64,000 nucleotides of DNA, taken from the NCBI RefSeq assembly GCF_014805625.2, contig NW_023998416.1, positions 14,193,597-14,257,596 of the forward strand, given 5' to 3'. Under the pieces are notes generated by a model. The model worked only from the letters and a program-made list of their open reading frames with translations, made no database searches and was not told the DNA's origin. The position numbers were made by a program, and so were the translations under genes. Below, piece by piece: positions 28,406 to 42,000 of this stretch. Positions within the stretch are counted from its first letter, which is position 1. The number at the start of each line of letters is the position of its first letter. The DNA is from Glossina fuscipes. Its lineage: Eukaryota; Arthropoda; Insecta; Diptera; Glossinidae.

Positions 28406-28576
28406 TACCAAGCAGCAGTATACGCCTGGGCACTAGCTTTTACGCGGATGGCTGATATTAAGCCATGTGAATTCTGCCAAGGAGGGTTAAAAACGTCAAT
28501 TCATATCCTGTCTGAATGTGAGACCATCCACGGTATCAGATATTCTGCGTTTGGCGAACACTTCATAATGCCGTAA
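28406..28576 (+). pseudogene. Non-LTR retrotransposon ORF2 C-terminal relic
   Basis: A 56-codon open stretch ends in TAA. It encodes AWALAFTRMADIKP, then CEFCQGGLKTSIHILSECET, then IRYSAFGEHFI. The CxxC, HIL, xEC spacing followed by an R...FG segment is the zinc-knuckle-like tail that follows the reverse transcriptase/RNase H of Jockey/I-type non-LTR elements. Neither the reverse transcriptase nor RNase H was found upstream, so this is a short 3' fragment. Confidence 0.65.
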
Positions 28577-30174
28577 GCAAGGTGGTGTTCTGAACAAAAG
28601 AAGATGGTGGGACTCATAAGAGGCAATAGATCTTTTTGCTCGCAGTATGCATTGCCCTCAACATTACAATACCATATCTGTAAGTTGATCTGAATCGGAA
28701 TCATCAAACAATCTCAAAATACGTTTCTTATGTTCATTCATTTTACTTCAAGGACTTTTTGCTACGATCTAAAAAATTGACATATTCGCCTCGCTGGCGA
28801 ATATCATACTTAAGCAGGCACGTTAAATGAAAGTGCACACCAGACAGAAAGTAACGGTATTTTTCAAAAGACGAAGAAATCTACGTAATGCGACAGCATT
28901 CACATCAGGTTGCAGGCTTTTAGCTTACTCAGGCTGATGGCTTAAGTAAAGAGAAAAAGTAAAACAAAATAACTAATGAATCAATCAGGTGGTCATTATT
29001 CTGAAATCTATAATAGATTTAAAATATCCGAGCTTTATGACACTAAATGAATAACAATTGATTTTAAAATATGAATGTTCTCGCATTTACCTTGCCTGAA
29101 GGTTATGCAGCGTTCATTCCGCGAACGTGTTAAATCGGGTTTCCGGATGAATTTTTCTCTGTTGTCGTGGAATCCTATAATAACACATTTTCCACACTCG
29201 GTTATGTTTTGCAATGACATCAGAGGGAATTTACTAAGTAAAGATGTTTTAATACGCACTCCTAGCGCACTATACTAACATAGTACATAAAGTAAATAAT
29301 GTTCAAATGAACTGACAGTCACTTATAGTTTTTTTATACGTTATAGGTTGGTAAATGTTCGTAGAGAACTTTCTGATCATACACTTGGAACATTGTTTTC
29401 CTTTACCCATGACGAGCTTATACAAGTTGTATTTTAAACATGGTATAGTGTATCAGCTATAACTGACTGACTCTTGAGTAAACGTAAGCGTATGCATGAC
29501 TGAATCTGTGCACAAATTCTTTCTTTATGGAGAAGAGTTTTTGTTTTTTAATTTTAATTATATTATTGCTCATTTTTTCAGGGTATAATTGCAGCTACCG
29601 TTTCTTTATGGATGCCTGTTAAGGTTATCATGCGTTTTGTAACACCGCAAACCATATAATATAATAATTGCTTGTTCTTCTCCACAAAAGCTCTAATAGA
29701 AAATTGCCATATAGAAGCAAACTCACTTATAAATATGTCGACGAAACCTTAAAATAAGCTCGATTTACGATTCTCGATTCGATCGCATTTTGCGTTGATG
29801 GTACGCGTTTGCTTTCGTATCGTGTTGGCCTTCCCGTTCCTTGCAACGGAATAAATTATCATCTCACTAATGTATGCGTAACAAAATAACGCAAAGAAGA
29901 GGGAGAAAGGTAAATATATAAACAAACTAATTATAAAATTTGAATGAGATATTTGTGAAAAAATTGAAAACAAATTTATAAAAAAATGTTTAATAAATTG
30001 GGTTAAATATATCACGGCTTTTTCTAATTATTTAATTCACTGTCTTAAATTTGCCTGGCTATACACTGCCCAACCAGGTTCCACATATTAAAAGTAAGTA
30101 AGAACCGCGACTAACAAGGCAGTATTCGCGCGTTCAAATGTCAGTGCGGTAGAATTTACTTTGGTCGCAGTTAT

Positions 30175-30230
30175 AAAGAGCGTTCAGTCGGTAAAAGCAT
30201 AACTCTTAACGATTGGGAACATAGACCCGG
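30175..30230 (+). repeat. tRNA-Lys(CTT)-like sequence (tRNA-derived relic)
   Basis: TTCAGTCGGTAAAAGCAT and ACTCTTAA closely follow the D-arm and the CTT anticodon loop of eukaryotic tRNA-Lys. The T-arm (expected GGTTCGA) is degenerate (GGGAACATAGACCC) and no acceptor stem pairs. It is better read as a SINE head or tRNA pseudogene than a working tRNA. It lies about 120 bp left of the Tc1-like terminus. Confidence 0.45.
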
Positions 30231-30352
30231 TATTGTGCCGCTATCTCCCTATATCTTTCCCTTTCTTTACCTCTTTTTCTTTCTGACCATTACACGAAGC
30301 TACACGAATTAGCAATAACCCCTGAAAAAAAGGCTCCAGAATGCTTTTAAAA

Positions 30353-31325
30353 TACACTCGGGAACAAAAAAATCGCACTTCCCCTACATTTTACCTTCGG
30401 ACTTAAGTAATTATTAAGTTAAATTTAGATTGCAAACTTAACTTAAATAGAACTGAATTACACAATGCTACCCTTTGAAAAACAAAAAACACTTACCCTT
30501 GACCGTCAAAGTCATTAGTGTCGCAATATAACAATGGAAATATCCGAAGTGACACGGTTATCGTAGCGCTGTAACAACAATAAATTTCATAAAAAAATAT
30601 TTATTATTAGGAAGAATTACCTCCTTCAGCTTGACTAACAACTTTCATTGGATTTCTCATTGGGGAAATAGGTTGTTTTAAAAAATCTTGCGATATCCTA
30701 TCCCGTTTTTCCTTAATTGCGGTTCGAAGCTAGCCGAGGCTCGTAGGCGTCATCTTTCTGGTTCATACACGTTTTGTCAACTCGTTCCATGCGCAATGGG
30801 ATTGAGACCTGGGCTTCGAACAGGCCACGCCATAAACAGCCCATCAACTTCCTCAACGTACTGGTACGTGAGACAACAGCATTATGTGGTCTTGCCACCT
30901 TCTACTTTTTATCGTCCCCAGCAACTCTTTCATTAATTCCACATGCTTTTACCCGTTTCCATTTGTTTTGGCATCAGCAAATAAAAGCATCGAAAATAAT
31001 TGTTCGATTTTATTATTTTTGCCAACATATTGGAAAATCTGAGAGTGAATAACGTATCGATGTCCATTAATTTTATCAAACAAATGTTTTCATAGCGATT
31101 TTTTATTGTATTATATTTTCCCTATGAATATGAAGCCTGTTGGCTGTCTTGCAGTCGAGCTAAAATATAATATTTACCACCCGATGTTGAAGAAACACTC
31201 ATACGCTACGTAAACGAGAACCACCAAGCCAAAATTCACATTCGATGTCGAGCTTGTTCGTGAACAAAAATGGTGAACCGATTTCTAATATGAGAAATTG
31301 AATGCTTACATTTTGTTCCTCTATA
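30353..31325 (-). mobile_element. Decayed Tc1-like DNA transposon
   Basis: The left end, TACACTCGGGAAC, an A-run, then ATCGCACTTCC (30353-30380), looks like a Tc1-type terminal inverted repeat. A weak reverse-complement partner, ACATTTTGTTCCTCTATA, lies near 31310-31327. Inside is a minus-strand C-terminal transposase relic (30615-30900). At under 1 kb the element is shorter than an intact Tc1 copy, so internal loss is likely. The right boundary is tentative. Confidence 0.55.
30615..30900 (-). pseudogene. Tc1-like transposase C-terminal relic
   Basis: Across three frames the minus strand gives HNAVVSRTSTLRKL, then AWPVRSPGLNPIAH, then AWNELTKRV, and finally ISQDFLKQPISPM ending with AEGG. 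This order matches Tc1 transposases: QDNA, WPxxSPDLNPIEHVWDxLxRR, a later PQDFI segment and a Gly-rich end. Two catalytic positions are lost here. The QDN Asp is His, and in the SPDLNPIE block both Asp and Glu are gone (SPGLNPIA). Frameshifts and in-frame stops confirm that it is dead. Confidence 0.75.
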
Positions 31326-34300
31326 AAGGTATAAATTAAAAATTATTTTCGACAAAACCATACATATGATGGCTATAAAAGAAATGGCAGGTATTTGAAA
31401 GTCGTCTTAAAGCGTAAGTTCGCTCTCCTGTAATTGGCTTCATTAAAGCGATTTGATTTTATTTTTTGACTTTCTTTTCTAACGGCACTTTTAGCCAAGC
31501 CCTTTAAATTGCAATCAACTAATCTTATCTTCTTCTCTTATCTTATCTTATCTTTCTTATATTTTGTAAACTAAGGTTAATTACTATTAAATGAAATAAT
31601 GAATTTATATTAAGATTAAATTTCTATACGAAATTAATATAAGTATTTCTAAGAATTTTAACCAAAGCGCCTAACAGTAATTGTCTCCAAGGTAATTTCA
31701 CACCTACAATTAAATCTTTTAATAAACACGCGGGGTTACTATGCAACCATGAAATATCCATCCCATCAATCTGTGATTCAAACCTTATTTCAATCTCATT
31801 TCAAGCGTCTCCTGTTGTTCTGCAATTATTTGCTACAACACACAGTCGTGCTGTCATTTTATTACAATCCCACAAAACTTATATGAAATTACTAATTAAT
31901 AATTATTACTAAAAATTAATTGAAATTGTTTAAGAAAAATTTGTACCACTTTTTTGGAAAATTTCATATGAAACAAGGCTCCTATGAGAAAGGCAACACT
32001 AGTGCAGAAATAATAATATATGTAAATTACTTTTTATGCATCAAAATTTAATTAAATTTTTGCACACACAGGCGGTAGGAAATGAATTGACGAATAAATT
32101 GCTCTATCCTTCGCCTACGCCTGCATAATATGTGCTAAGTTATATTAAATTGCTAAAAAAAAAAAAACAACAACAAGAAAAACAAAATAACACAGAGAGT
32201 GCACTAAGTTCATAGAAAGAATGAAATGTTTCTAAACAAAAGGTCCCAAATGCCTTAGAGCTTCAGGTGACACCACAGACATTACACTACGGTATTCTTG
32301 TATTTTTCTTTTCAATCTATCATCCGAATAAATCTTTTTTTTTTTTCAGATAGTTCAAAGACCATTCAGCTCTCTTGTATTTCAGTTTTCTGTTTTTCAT
32401 ACACACGTCGCATTGAGATTGACATATTCCTGAAAATGGAATTAGGAAGGGATAATGAGAGTAAAATGTCTAAGAAACTCCATGAAGTTCCAGTATTATT
32501 ATTGCAAATTTTTATTATTATTTACTATTATACTATACGCAAAGCTGTCTCAAAACCAAAGTTAAATTGTTCAATTGAAAACTGAATTAAAAAAGAGCAT
32601 GAGCGACAAGGAAGACAAGGAAGACAATATAGGAGCAAATACAATCAAGCCATATTTTATGGTCTGAGCGATGAGGACGTAAATTTTTCAAGACGGTCGG
32701 GTTGACTCAATATTTCTAAGCTAGTTTTCCTTACCATTTGGTGTATTAAAAATTATCATACAGGAAACGATGACAGCGTGTCTCTTGGTTATAATTCTTA
32801 TACCATATATTCATTCTTTATTTGCATCTTCATCGGAATTTTCTTATAATCAGTCAATATGCTATTCTATGGTGCCCTAAACGGACATCATCTATATAAC
32901 TGATTCAATATTCATCAGTCTATTATGTCATCGCATAGAGTGCTTCCCTATCTAACCTTTGCGGCTTTACACCTTTGCTTCAATATATATAAACCTTTTT
33001 AATTAACGAATCTGAAACGTATAATTGAGGCGCAAACACTTGAGGCAAGTTTGGGTTTTTACTTCCATTTTTCTGTAAGTTCTCGAAATTCCGGTGGTTC
33101 TTAAAAAGCTTACAATTGCTACAATTGACAGCTTGATCGAAAAACAAGTGATATGGCAATCATCAGTTCCATTTAACCACGCCTGCGAAACATTAACTTT
33201 GCAAGCTGATGCACTTCAAGTGTGATAATCCCACATAGTAGTGTTTTTTTTCCTATGAACTCAACCTACGCTGAACACATACATAACTTAAAATAACTTA
33301 AAATTTAGTGTGAGACCAAAACGATATTCAGCGTTTAAGCTTTTAATTGAAAAATGCAACGCTTTTCGAAAATATTTTTTTGTTTAAGATAAACATAGTT
33401 TTCCGCTTCATTATCTTATTATTGTTTGATAAATTTAATACAAAAGGTAATCCTGTAAAATTTTTGAACTATTTTAGACTCACCTTCTGTAAGCTTAAAT
33501 ATATCAAAAGTTGTTTGTAAAATAAGCTTTCTTACTTCACCGCAGCTGCTCAAACTGGAATTTCTGGCTTGTTTGATCCAAAAAATTTTTTTAAATACAC
33601 AGTTTTTTTTTATAATTTTACTGACTTATACAACTCCTTCGAAGAGTTGTAGACTGAATTGTTTCCAGTTCCAAATGTCATTCTACTCCTACTTTACGGT
33701 TTTTTCTTTTCAATATTTATGTTTTCTTTAAACAAAAGCCCATGCTTTATATGCAAATGGTCCGTACAAAGGAAAATGAGCAAACATGTTGAAGTGAGGT
33801 TACGTTCCTCATTAAATGCCCTACGCCATTTCCTCTAACAAAATTTTTCAAAGACTTACGTCATAACTTAACAAAAACTATACACAGTTGTCATATTAAA
33901 GCTTGCTTCTAGTAGGTGTAGAACGCGAACCGATGTGGTTCAAATTTGGGGGGCTTAACTTTTTTGGTTTTTTGTGAAAAAACTTATTTCATTACTTCAA
34001 TTTTCATTTATTTTTGCAGTAAAATACTAAAGATTTAGCGCTTAAATCGTAAATGGTCCATAACCAAACAGTACACTTTTAAGTCCAATCACTTCCTTTG
34101 TACCCATTTCCACAAATGTACGAATAATTAAAACCTATTACCACGTAAAGGCTTATTTCGTGTTCCCAGAATTTCTTTTCCCATTCCACGTCCAAATTTT
34201 CCACATTCATTTATTAGACTAATGTATTATTTCTCACCGATGTTTCTCAATGAACATTAAAAATTTGCGGAAATACTTTTATGCAATGAATCTTCGTGAT

Positions 34301-35154
34301 AGTGAACCTATCTAATCCGTTTTCATTAGGATTCATTCTTGGGCACTAATATGTCAGTATACCGAATTTGCTTACAAAGCTTTGAAAATTTCGCGTTGGA
34401 AGGTACAGAGACATACGGCCGGTCAGTAGAGGATCAAAAGACAAACACCCTTCAATTAATTAAGAAAATAACTATTAATAGATAGGTACAACCAAAGATG
34501 GGTCGATCTTAAGTTTTCCTGGATATCACATCTGTACGCTTAGTATATACTAACCGCAAACGGTATAGAGTGTGAACATCTGACTGGCTTTTTAAAAAAA
34601 CTTAATCGCAACTGTTTTCAATTTTAATTATCTTTAAGCCAAACATACAAAGACCACAGACATCGCCGATAATATTAAGAGAAAATGCTTGAGGATATAT
34701 CATACAGCACCAAAGGCATTACAGTTGAAACAGTATCATAAAGTGTATCATAAAGGGTATCAACTCAAATGAAGAAGACCAGACGTTTTTTCGATTTAAC
34801 TCAAAATTTTAAATATACAGCAAAAAAAAAAAAAGACAAAAGAAAGAAAATGAATAAATAAACCAACAAACAAAACTGTATTGGGCTCTGATCGAATTTT
34901 TACAACCATTGCCTTTTCTTGAAAAAAAAAAGAACTAAAAATATGAATACGATATTCTACACAATTGGTTCGGCGCAGGATCAGCCATAAAATACACTGG
35001 TAAGCTATCGTTATATCTGTTGCACACTTATGTTGTTCTTTGATTGATTTGGTTTATATGCAATATCAAGATCTCTTCAAGAAACTCCAATGTTTTTGAT
35101 AAACTTGCTCTCAAATCAAGCTCTCAAATTTTGCGGCCACGATAATGTTTACCG

Positions 35155-35240
35155 CAGATATTACAAGTCAGACGGGTAGACACACATGCCTAGATCAATT
35201 CAAAATTTAATACTGACGAAGAGGATAAGCGGCCGATAAC
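35155..35240. repeat. Dispersed repeat, tail-only copy C
   Basis: CAGACGGGTAGAC, then TAGATCAATTCAAAATTTAA and TACTGACGAAGAGGATA, matches the layout of the end of copy A (CAGACGGATCTG ... GAATTTGATACTAATCAAGAATA). Confidence 0.35.
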
Positions 35241-38240
35241 GTCTCTGAGATTTCCGTAACGATTTTCGCAAAAACGTATTTATCTTTACAGGAAACTAGA
35301 ATTTATTTTTAAATTAAAAACATCTTCTATGATTCGATATTCATTAATTCTAACATGTTTTTCATATGTTAAAAATTTTGGAGAATACGCTGTAAAGAAT
35401 TGAAACAATTTACAATTTATTGTAAACTACATGACTTTTTGCACAAAGTTACAGTAACTTATTGCGAATGCATACAACATCCAGAAGGACTTGAGATAGA
35501 TTCACCTGTTGCTATACCGATCGATTAAGAATCACTGTCAGAATCACTGTATGAATTTCTCTCTCCGACTGTCTCTCGAACTGTCCGCCTGGTTATTTTG
35601 TGTTCTACCTATACAGTGTAATCTTTGAGATATTTCGATGAAATTGGCTCATTTGCCATATAACGTCCCGTTTTGAAAAGTCGGCATATGAATAACTGTA
35701 TTAAGTATACAGTATTTAATGGTGACTCATGGTTCACTATAGTGTTTTATTATAGTTGCAAAACCAAGTTCCTATCAGAAGTAAATAAATAATATACGAT
35801 TACTGTAAAATTTTTCTGAGTGTAACAGGCAGTACACAAAGAACTTCCAATAACTTTACTTAAAAAAAAAAAAAAAAGATATGAGACTCAAGCTTCAAGT
35901 ATAATAGACAAGAACACTGTGTATGAACAGCCTTAGCTGAGAATTGAGGAAAAAAAGAAAAAATGAAGAAAAGCATTCCGGAGAGAAAATAAAAAAACTT
36001 CATGACGCTTCATCATATATAAATGGGGGATGAAAGAGTACGCTTCACGTATATATATAAATTATGATTTACATCTTTAGTCTAAAACAACAAAATGAAG
36101 ACTATCAACGATTCAACCGGTGCCAATTATAATAACGATAAACAACAATCATGCTTGATTCGATAAAAAAAACACGTTACTATTGGTTTTTGTGTCTTAG
36201 TATTACTGGGGAACACGCTGTATTCAGAAATGTATCTTATCATTAACAATCAAACAACAATTAATAATTGAGACCGCTTTCAACTCCTAAGGTATACTAT
36301 CGCTTGTGTCTGATATTTGATATCAATGTTTAAAGTACAAAATTATGTGGATTCAACACGGCACGTGTAAGTTTTGCCTTTTGGCTATTGATTGCAAGTA
36401 AGAGCGAACATCCTCTCGCTGAACTTTGTGTATCGCTGAGAATATCTATTGCACTTCAAAGTCATCCAAGTTATACAAGTCAAGTTTATACACAATTTAA
36501 CAGCACCTCGCAAGTATTTGCACAAACCTATAACCACATATATACAAGGTGTATAAATATGAAACCGAAATTTACGGTTAAATAGGCGGCCATAAAGCGT
36601 AGAGGACGTAAATGTCGGAAGTAAGGCAAAGTAGTTTTTCCAACAACAAGTATCTCGCGTTTTGTGCCAAATAAAGACCACCAGAATCATTTTTTGAATC
36701 GATCGGTAGAATAAGATGTGAGTCTATTTCAACCCCTTCTGCGTCTTACCTACTTCCGCATAAACTTGATACACCCGGTACTGCATAGAGTTGGCATAGA
36801 GTTTAATAAAAAAAATAAATAATAATAATAAGTAGCAAAAAGACATATGCAAGCATTAGACGTCAAAATTTGTTCTTCTAATCCGAATATTATTTATTTC
36901 TTATTTAAGGACTTTTAATCAAATTTACGTTTACTTTAGGAAAAAATCGTTTAAATATTATATTTAAACCTCGATCACCTGTAGAGCAATTCTCTTCAAT
37001 TGTTATGCAAATTGTAGGTAAAAGAGAACATTGCCAAATCTTCAGAGATTCATATAGAAATTCTATAAATATTCAAAATATCGACCTTAAAGCGAATTTC
37101 AAAACACGGTTTCTCATTACTTTTCTTGCGACTAAAGCAATGTTAAAGTGTACAAAGAAATGAAACGTCTACCGCACCTACTATATAAAATTCTTACACA
37201 CACCCCATATATTCACATCGTCGTTTTCTTTCGTTTAAATCGAGTGTTCACGTTTTCCTAAACGGATGTTTCGAGGGCATAAGTCTATACGTGCGGGTGC
37301 AACTATGATATGCTGTGGCTTTCATCATCCATATATCTCGGAGGGTTTCTCTTGCTTCTTTCCTGTAATTTGTCATGATATTTTGTTTTCATTTACAAGT
37401 TCCTCTGTTTTGTTTTTGTTCATTAATCTTGTTATGTGTTTGTGAATATACCCACACATACATTAACATGTTCTTCTGTTTGCAGTTAACAGTAGTTATT
37501 CTGGTTTCTTTGTTCCTTTGCAAAATTAGTACCTTTTGATTTTCCTATGCTATCCACGTATTGTGTATGCCTATAACCACATATATGCATATGTAAGTAA
37601 AAGTGCACAATATTTATTGTATATTCACATTTACATTTCTATTGTACTTTATGCTCGTATGTGACAATAATCTGACAAACTCTCCTTCAAGCTGTTTGTC
37701 TGTCTCTGTATTATATTAAGTATGTTTGTTTACGTCTATTACTTGTTATTGTTCACACTTATGTTAAGTACGCACGTATTGTGAACGATAGGGCAATAAC
37801 AGCAAGACAAGACACAGCAGATTATTTTAAAATATTAATAGTCAAGAAAATCGAATTTACGAAATTGGGAAAATTAAATTCTGCAAATAAATTCAATTTT
37901 GTGCGAAATTTCCTAAGGGCAATATTTAAATTATATGGGACGAAAAGCTCTCCCTTATCCATAAGAGGCCTGCATCCTATCCTGAACTCCCCAAGTTATA
38001 ACTTAAACTCGAAAAGCCTACATTGGACGGTGGGCAGTGTTGTGTTAGTTGACTTGTTCCACACATCACAATTCGTTTGAATCCTACATCAAAGCATATC
38101 TCCACAACAATTGCTAGGTTCATGTATGAATGGCTCACTGCCATAATTATTCAAATGCTAAGCAATTACAAATATTTGCTCTGAACTCAACTTAGGCCTC
38201 TTTGCCTCTTAAGAGAACATATCAGCTTGTATGCGAAATT

Positions 38241-38243
<3 letters not shown>

Positions 38244-38274
<31 letters not shown>
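38244..38274. repeat. (AC)n microsatellite
   Basis: About 15 AC units. The Cys-Val run in the antisense open frame comes from this repeat. Confidence 0.95.
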
Positions 38275-38278
<4 letters not shown>

Positions 38279-38839
38279 TTCAGTGAATATCCCTTCCAGT
38301 TTATCATGATCTCAAAACAGACGGCCAGGCTACATAGCCGTGTGGTGTAAGCGGCATGCGCTGTAAGCAATTTACGTATAGCAATTTTAATTTCAGATAA
38401 AATCAAACATAATTACGTACAAACGATTTTTTTTTTTTTTTTATTTTCATTAGAAATAAATTAAAAACAGAATTTATTAAAAATTTTTCGCACAACACAA
38501 TTAAAATAGAAACGTAATGAAGAAGGAGCTCATACTTGGTTTTGGCCGCATCTTTTTAATGCCTACTTTTAATTGCACGGTATTCGAGACAAATCTATGC
38601 TCAAGATAGATACTTCAACATATTAATCTTACCTCTCCTAGCTTAAACTATATTTTTGCACAAGGCTTCAACACGTTAGGTAGGCTATTGTACAAATTAG
38701 AAAGTAAGGAATTTAAAGTCGGCTATCGCCAAAGAACTTGTATTCACTATATTTTTAAACAAACAAACTGTTGAAGAGTTTCTATTCTGCTCCAGCTACT
38801 GTAGGTTCATTCATGGAAAATGAGTGTAAAATCAATTTG

Positions 38840-39045
38840 TCGTTGCTTTTGAAAGCAACGGTGATCTCAGATCGCGTTATACTGGAAAGGTGTCTTTCGG
38901 CGATTTGAACCATTTTCAATATTAATTTGCTGCATGGAAGGACTTCCAATGTTTCTGAAGCCATCGACTTAAAATTTGAGATCAAAAGAATGTATACCAC
39001 GGACATTACGCAGATAGACAGACAAACAGACAGGCGGGCAGGTAG
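38840..39045. repeat. Dispersed repeat, copy B
   Basis: Same block order as copy A at 20740. It starts with a hairpin, CGTTGCTTTTGAAAGCAACG (38841-38860, 9-bp stem), and ends in a CAGACAGACAAACAGACAGG stretch typical of repeat tails in insect intergenic DNA. Confidence 0.4.
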
Positions 39046-42000
39046 ACGGCAACAACGGATATGTTTAAATCGATGCAGCGCTTCAAGCTCCGAAAGTTCA
39101 TTTTGAATGCAGCAGGTATTTTAACAAAACGAACACACTCCCATCCACACTCCCTAACACACTTCATTCCCTTCCATCCTTCCGTGATGCGTGCAAAGAA
39201 AACTTGTGTATGCTCTATTTATTTGATGCTTTTGAAAATTACGTGGAACTTCTCGGTCCAACATCGCTCGTTTGTCAAGAGAACTTCTAAAGAAATTAAG
39301 TGTCATGATAAATACGGATGAATGAAAGTTACTTAATAAATGAATAAATGAAATGAATATAGACGATCTTTATCCCTACAAAACTTGCCAAATTGGTTCA
39401 AGCAATTTGAGTGAAAGAGGCATGGAGTATCTCTGAATTGCTTGCAATGCAGCATCACTTCTTCAAGCAACATTCGCGATTATTACAAACTACCAGCTGC
39501 TGCACGTATCACAACAATACTGACTGTAGAAGCTTTATATGCTAAGGATTTTTTCGGTACTCAGCCTTACCTTTTCTGCTAACTTCAAACTGATCATCTT
39601 CTCTGACAGTGTGATGCTGACAGCCTTCTTGTATTGATCAACATTACTTTCTTTGTTGGCTTAATACTGATTGCTTTCTTTGGCAGTTATATCCCTTTGA
39701 GTTAAGCTATACTTTTTTTTCGATTTGTAAGATTTTTCAGTTGTGAGTTACTCTTTTCTCTTTCATAATCATAAGCCTTCATTTTATAGCATTAATCTAT
39801 ACTGCAGACGTTTAACGTGAATGCCATGAATTTAGAAAACTTAAATTGGCACCTAGTTGAGGTTGGTGTCTGGAAGTAGGTATAAGCATAACTAAATGCC
39901 CAGGCTGCGGGCATTCCCTCCTATCTATCTCTGCCTACTTGTTTCTGACTATCGATGTGTCATGTGCATAAGGTATTTAAAGTCCCTTAGCGATTAATCA
40001 TATCAAGAAAAATAAGTAAATAAAAATCTCGTAATTATAAAGCCTTTCGCAACAAATATATATATGTCAACATTTATGTTTCATTTGCAATATGACTCTG
40101 CTATAAACTTTTCTTACGCTATTTAATACTCGCAGAAGCCAAGAAAAAATTTGGGAAAATTTTGACATGCCTACAATCTTATCTATTACGTCTCTGCATT
40201 CATAAAAACGAACCGAAAAAAGAATGAAAAAAATGTTATCACGTATATGCATCTTATATCGCGTATTCCGTGACAGATAAGTAAGGAATGGGTTCGAAAG
40301 AAAGCTCATCGTTCTCTTCTTTATCTACATTCTACGAAAACTGTGCTATTTGGATATAACCACGACAAGTGGATTTCAATCTGATCTGCATCCTAACTTC
40401 TTCATTCAAATAGAAGTTTGAAGTCGTAATCGTAATTTAAACAAATACCCTTAAGACAAATAAACGGTAATGACTGCAGCCATTCCTTTGCACCCTAATT
40501 ACGTTACTTAAATTAAAGTAAACTTATTCTTCATATGTGGTGTCCTCAATATGTAATTTTATGCGTTACAAACGTTTAAAAAACCTGATATCTCTCCAGT
40601 GGTAGAAGTAAAAATGATTCTCAATTTTAAAGCGAAACATTTAAGACTGAGTTAAAGTTTCATAGAAATTTTAATGAAGAATGAGAGACAAATGGATAAT
40701 TATTGGTTTTTTGATAACTGGCCAAGATAGATCGATTAAGGCCGCCATTTCATTTAGAGCAAGTAAAGAGTAATAAGAAAAAATTGTAGAAAAGTTTTGT
40801 AGTAATTTAAAATAATGGCAACAGTAGCAGTTTTGCAAACACATATTCATAAATTTTATAATCCTTGTTGTGTATGGCTATGCATTAAATGCATTTAACA
40901 AATCTAATGTATCACCCGCGGCGGATATAAAACAAATGCATTATTTTTATACGTGTTCAGCAGAGTCTCAAATCGAGTATGGCTTTGTTGCCTGTCAATT
41001 TGAATTATGAATTTAATGGGCCAATTAAATTTTGGCTGACAGTTGGATTTTTTCAACACTTCAGAATTATTATACGTTGATTACGTTCAATTAAATAAAT
41101 ATTCAACCAAATATTTATACGTACGAGTAAACAAAGTTTTGCTTAAGCTCCTTTGAGGTTTCATTAACAGAATTGTTCAACAAAACAAATTTCTCTAATT
41201 AATTTATTTACACAATCAAAGCGAGTGCACATAGGTGCCTGTTTATGTCTATATGCCATGCGGCTTTCCATTGTGCATAAAATAGAATGAGCGGAAAACA
41301 AAAACGAAAGCTCGAAACGAAACCATTTGAAATTTTCAAAAGAAATTTAATTAAACTAAACCAAGAGACAATAAACTCTTGTGGTTCTAAACATTTTTTT
41401 AACGCTACTCAACCATAGCCTTTCCTAATACCCTCTCTATTAATTCATTAGAAAAGCAAAACCAAATTTCACGCCATTTTAGTAATTAATGATAAGGGTG
41501 TGCAGAAAAAGTAAAAAGACCCGAAGATACAAAATCATGAAAACGAATTTTCGCAAGCAACTTGGGATGTCAAGAGAATACAAAGTCACTTACAGATCAT
41601 ACAAGATTCCTTTTGTGGTTGTATTTTAAAACCTATAAACGCTTGCCTAATGGTTCGCAGGGAGCGACTAAAAATGAAGTTATTTTTAAAATTGTACTCG
41701 CGTGTGAACGTTCATAGAGAATATAACATATAAAGAATGTGTTTGCAGCGTACGCTTTACAATATAAATGCCTTCTTCTTCTTCTTCCAAGGACTCAGCA
41801 AATCAATAGCATATAACTCACTCTGCCATTAGTATTTGATCAATAAGAACAACGAAAAATTTCTAGTAAAGTAATGTATATCTGTCTATATTTTTCCATC
41901 TTTGGTCCTTCATAGCTTTTTATAAATTTTCTTTTTAGATTTGGGCAAATGCTATATTAATCTTTCATGATTTAGATAATTGAAAGGCGTTTGCCTGGTC

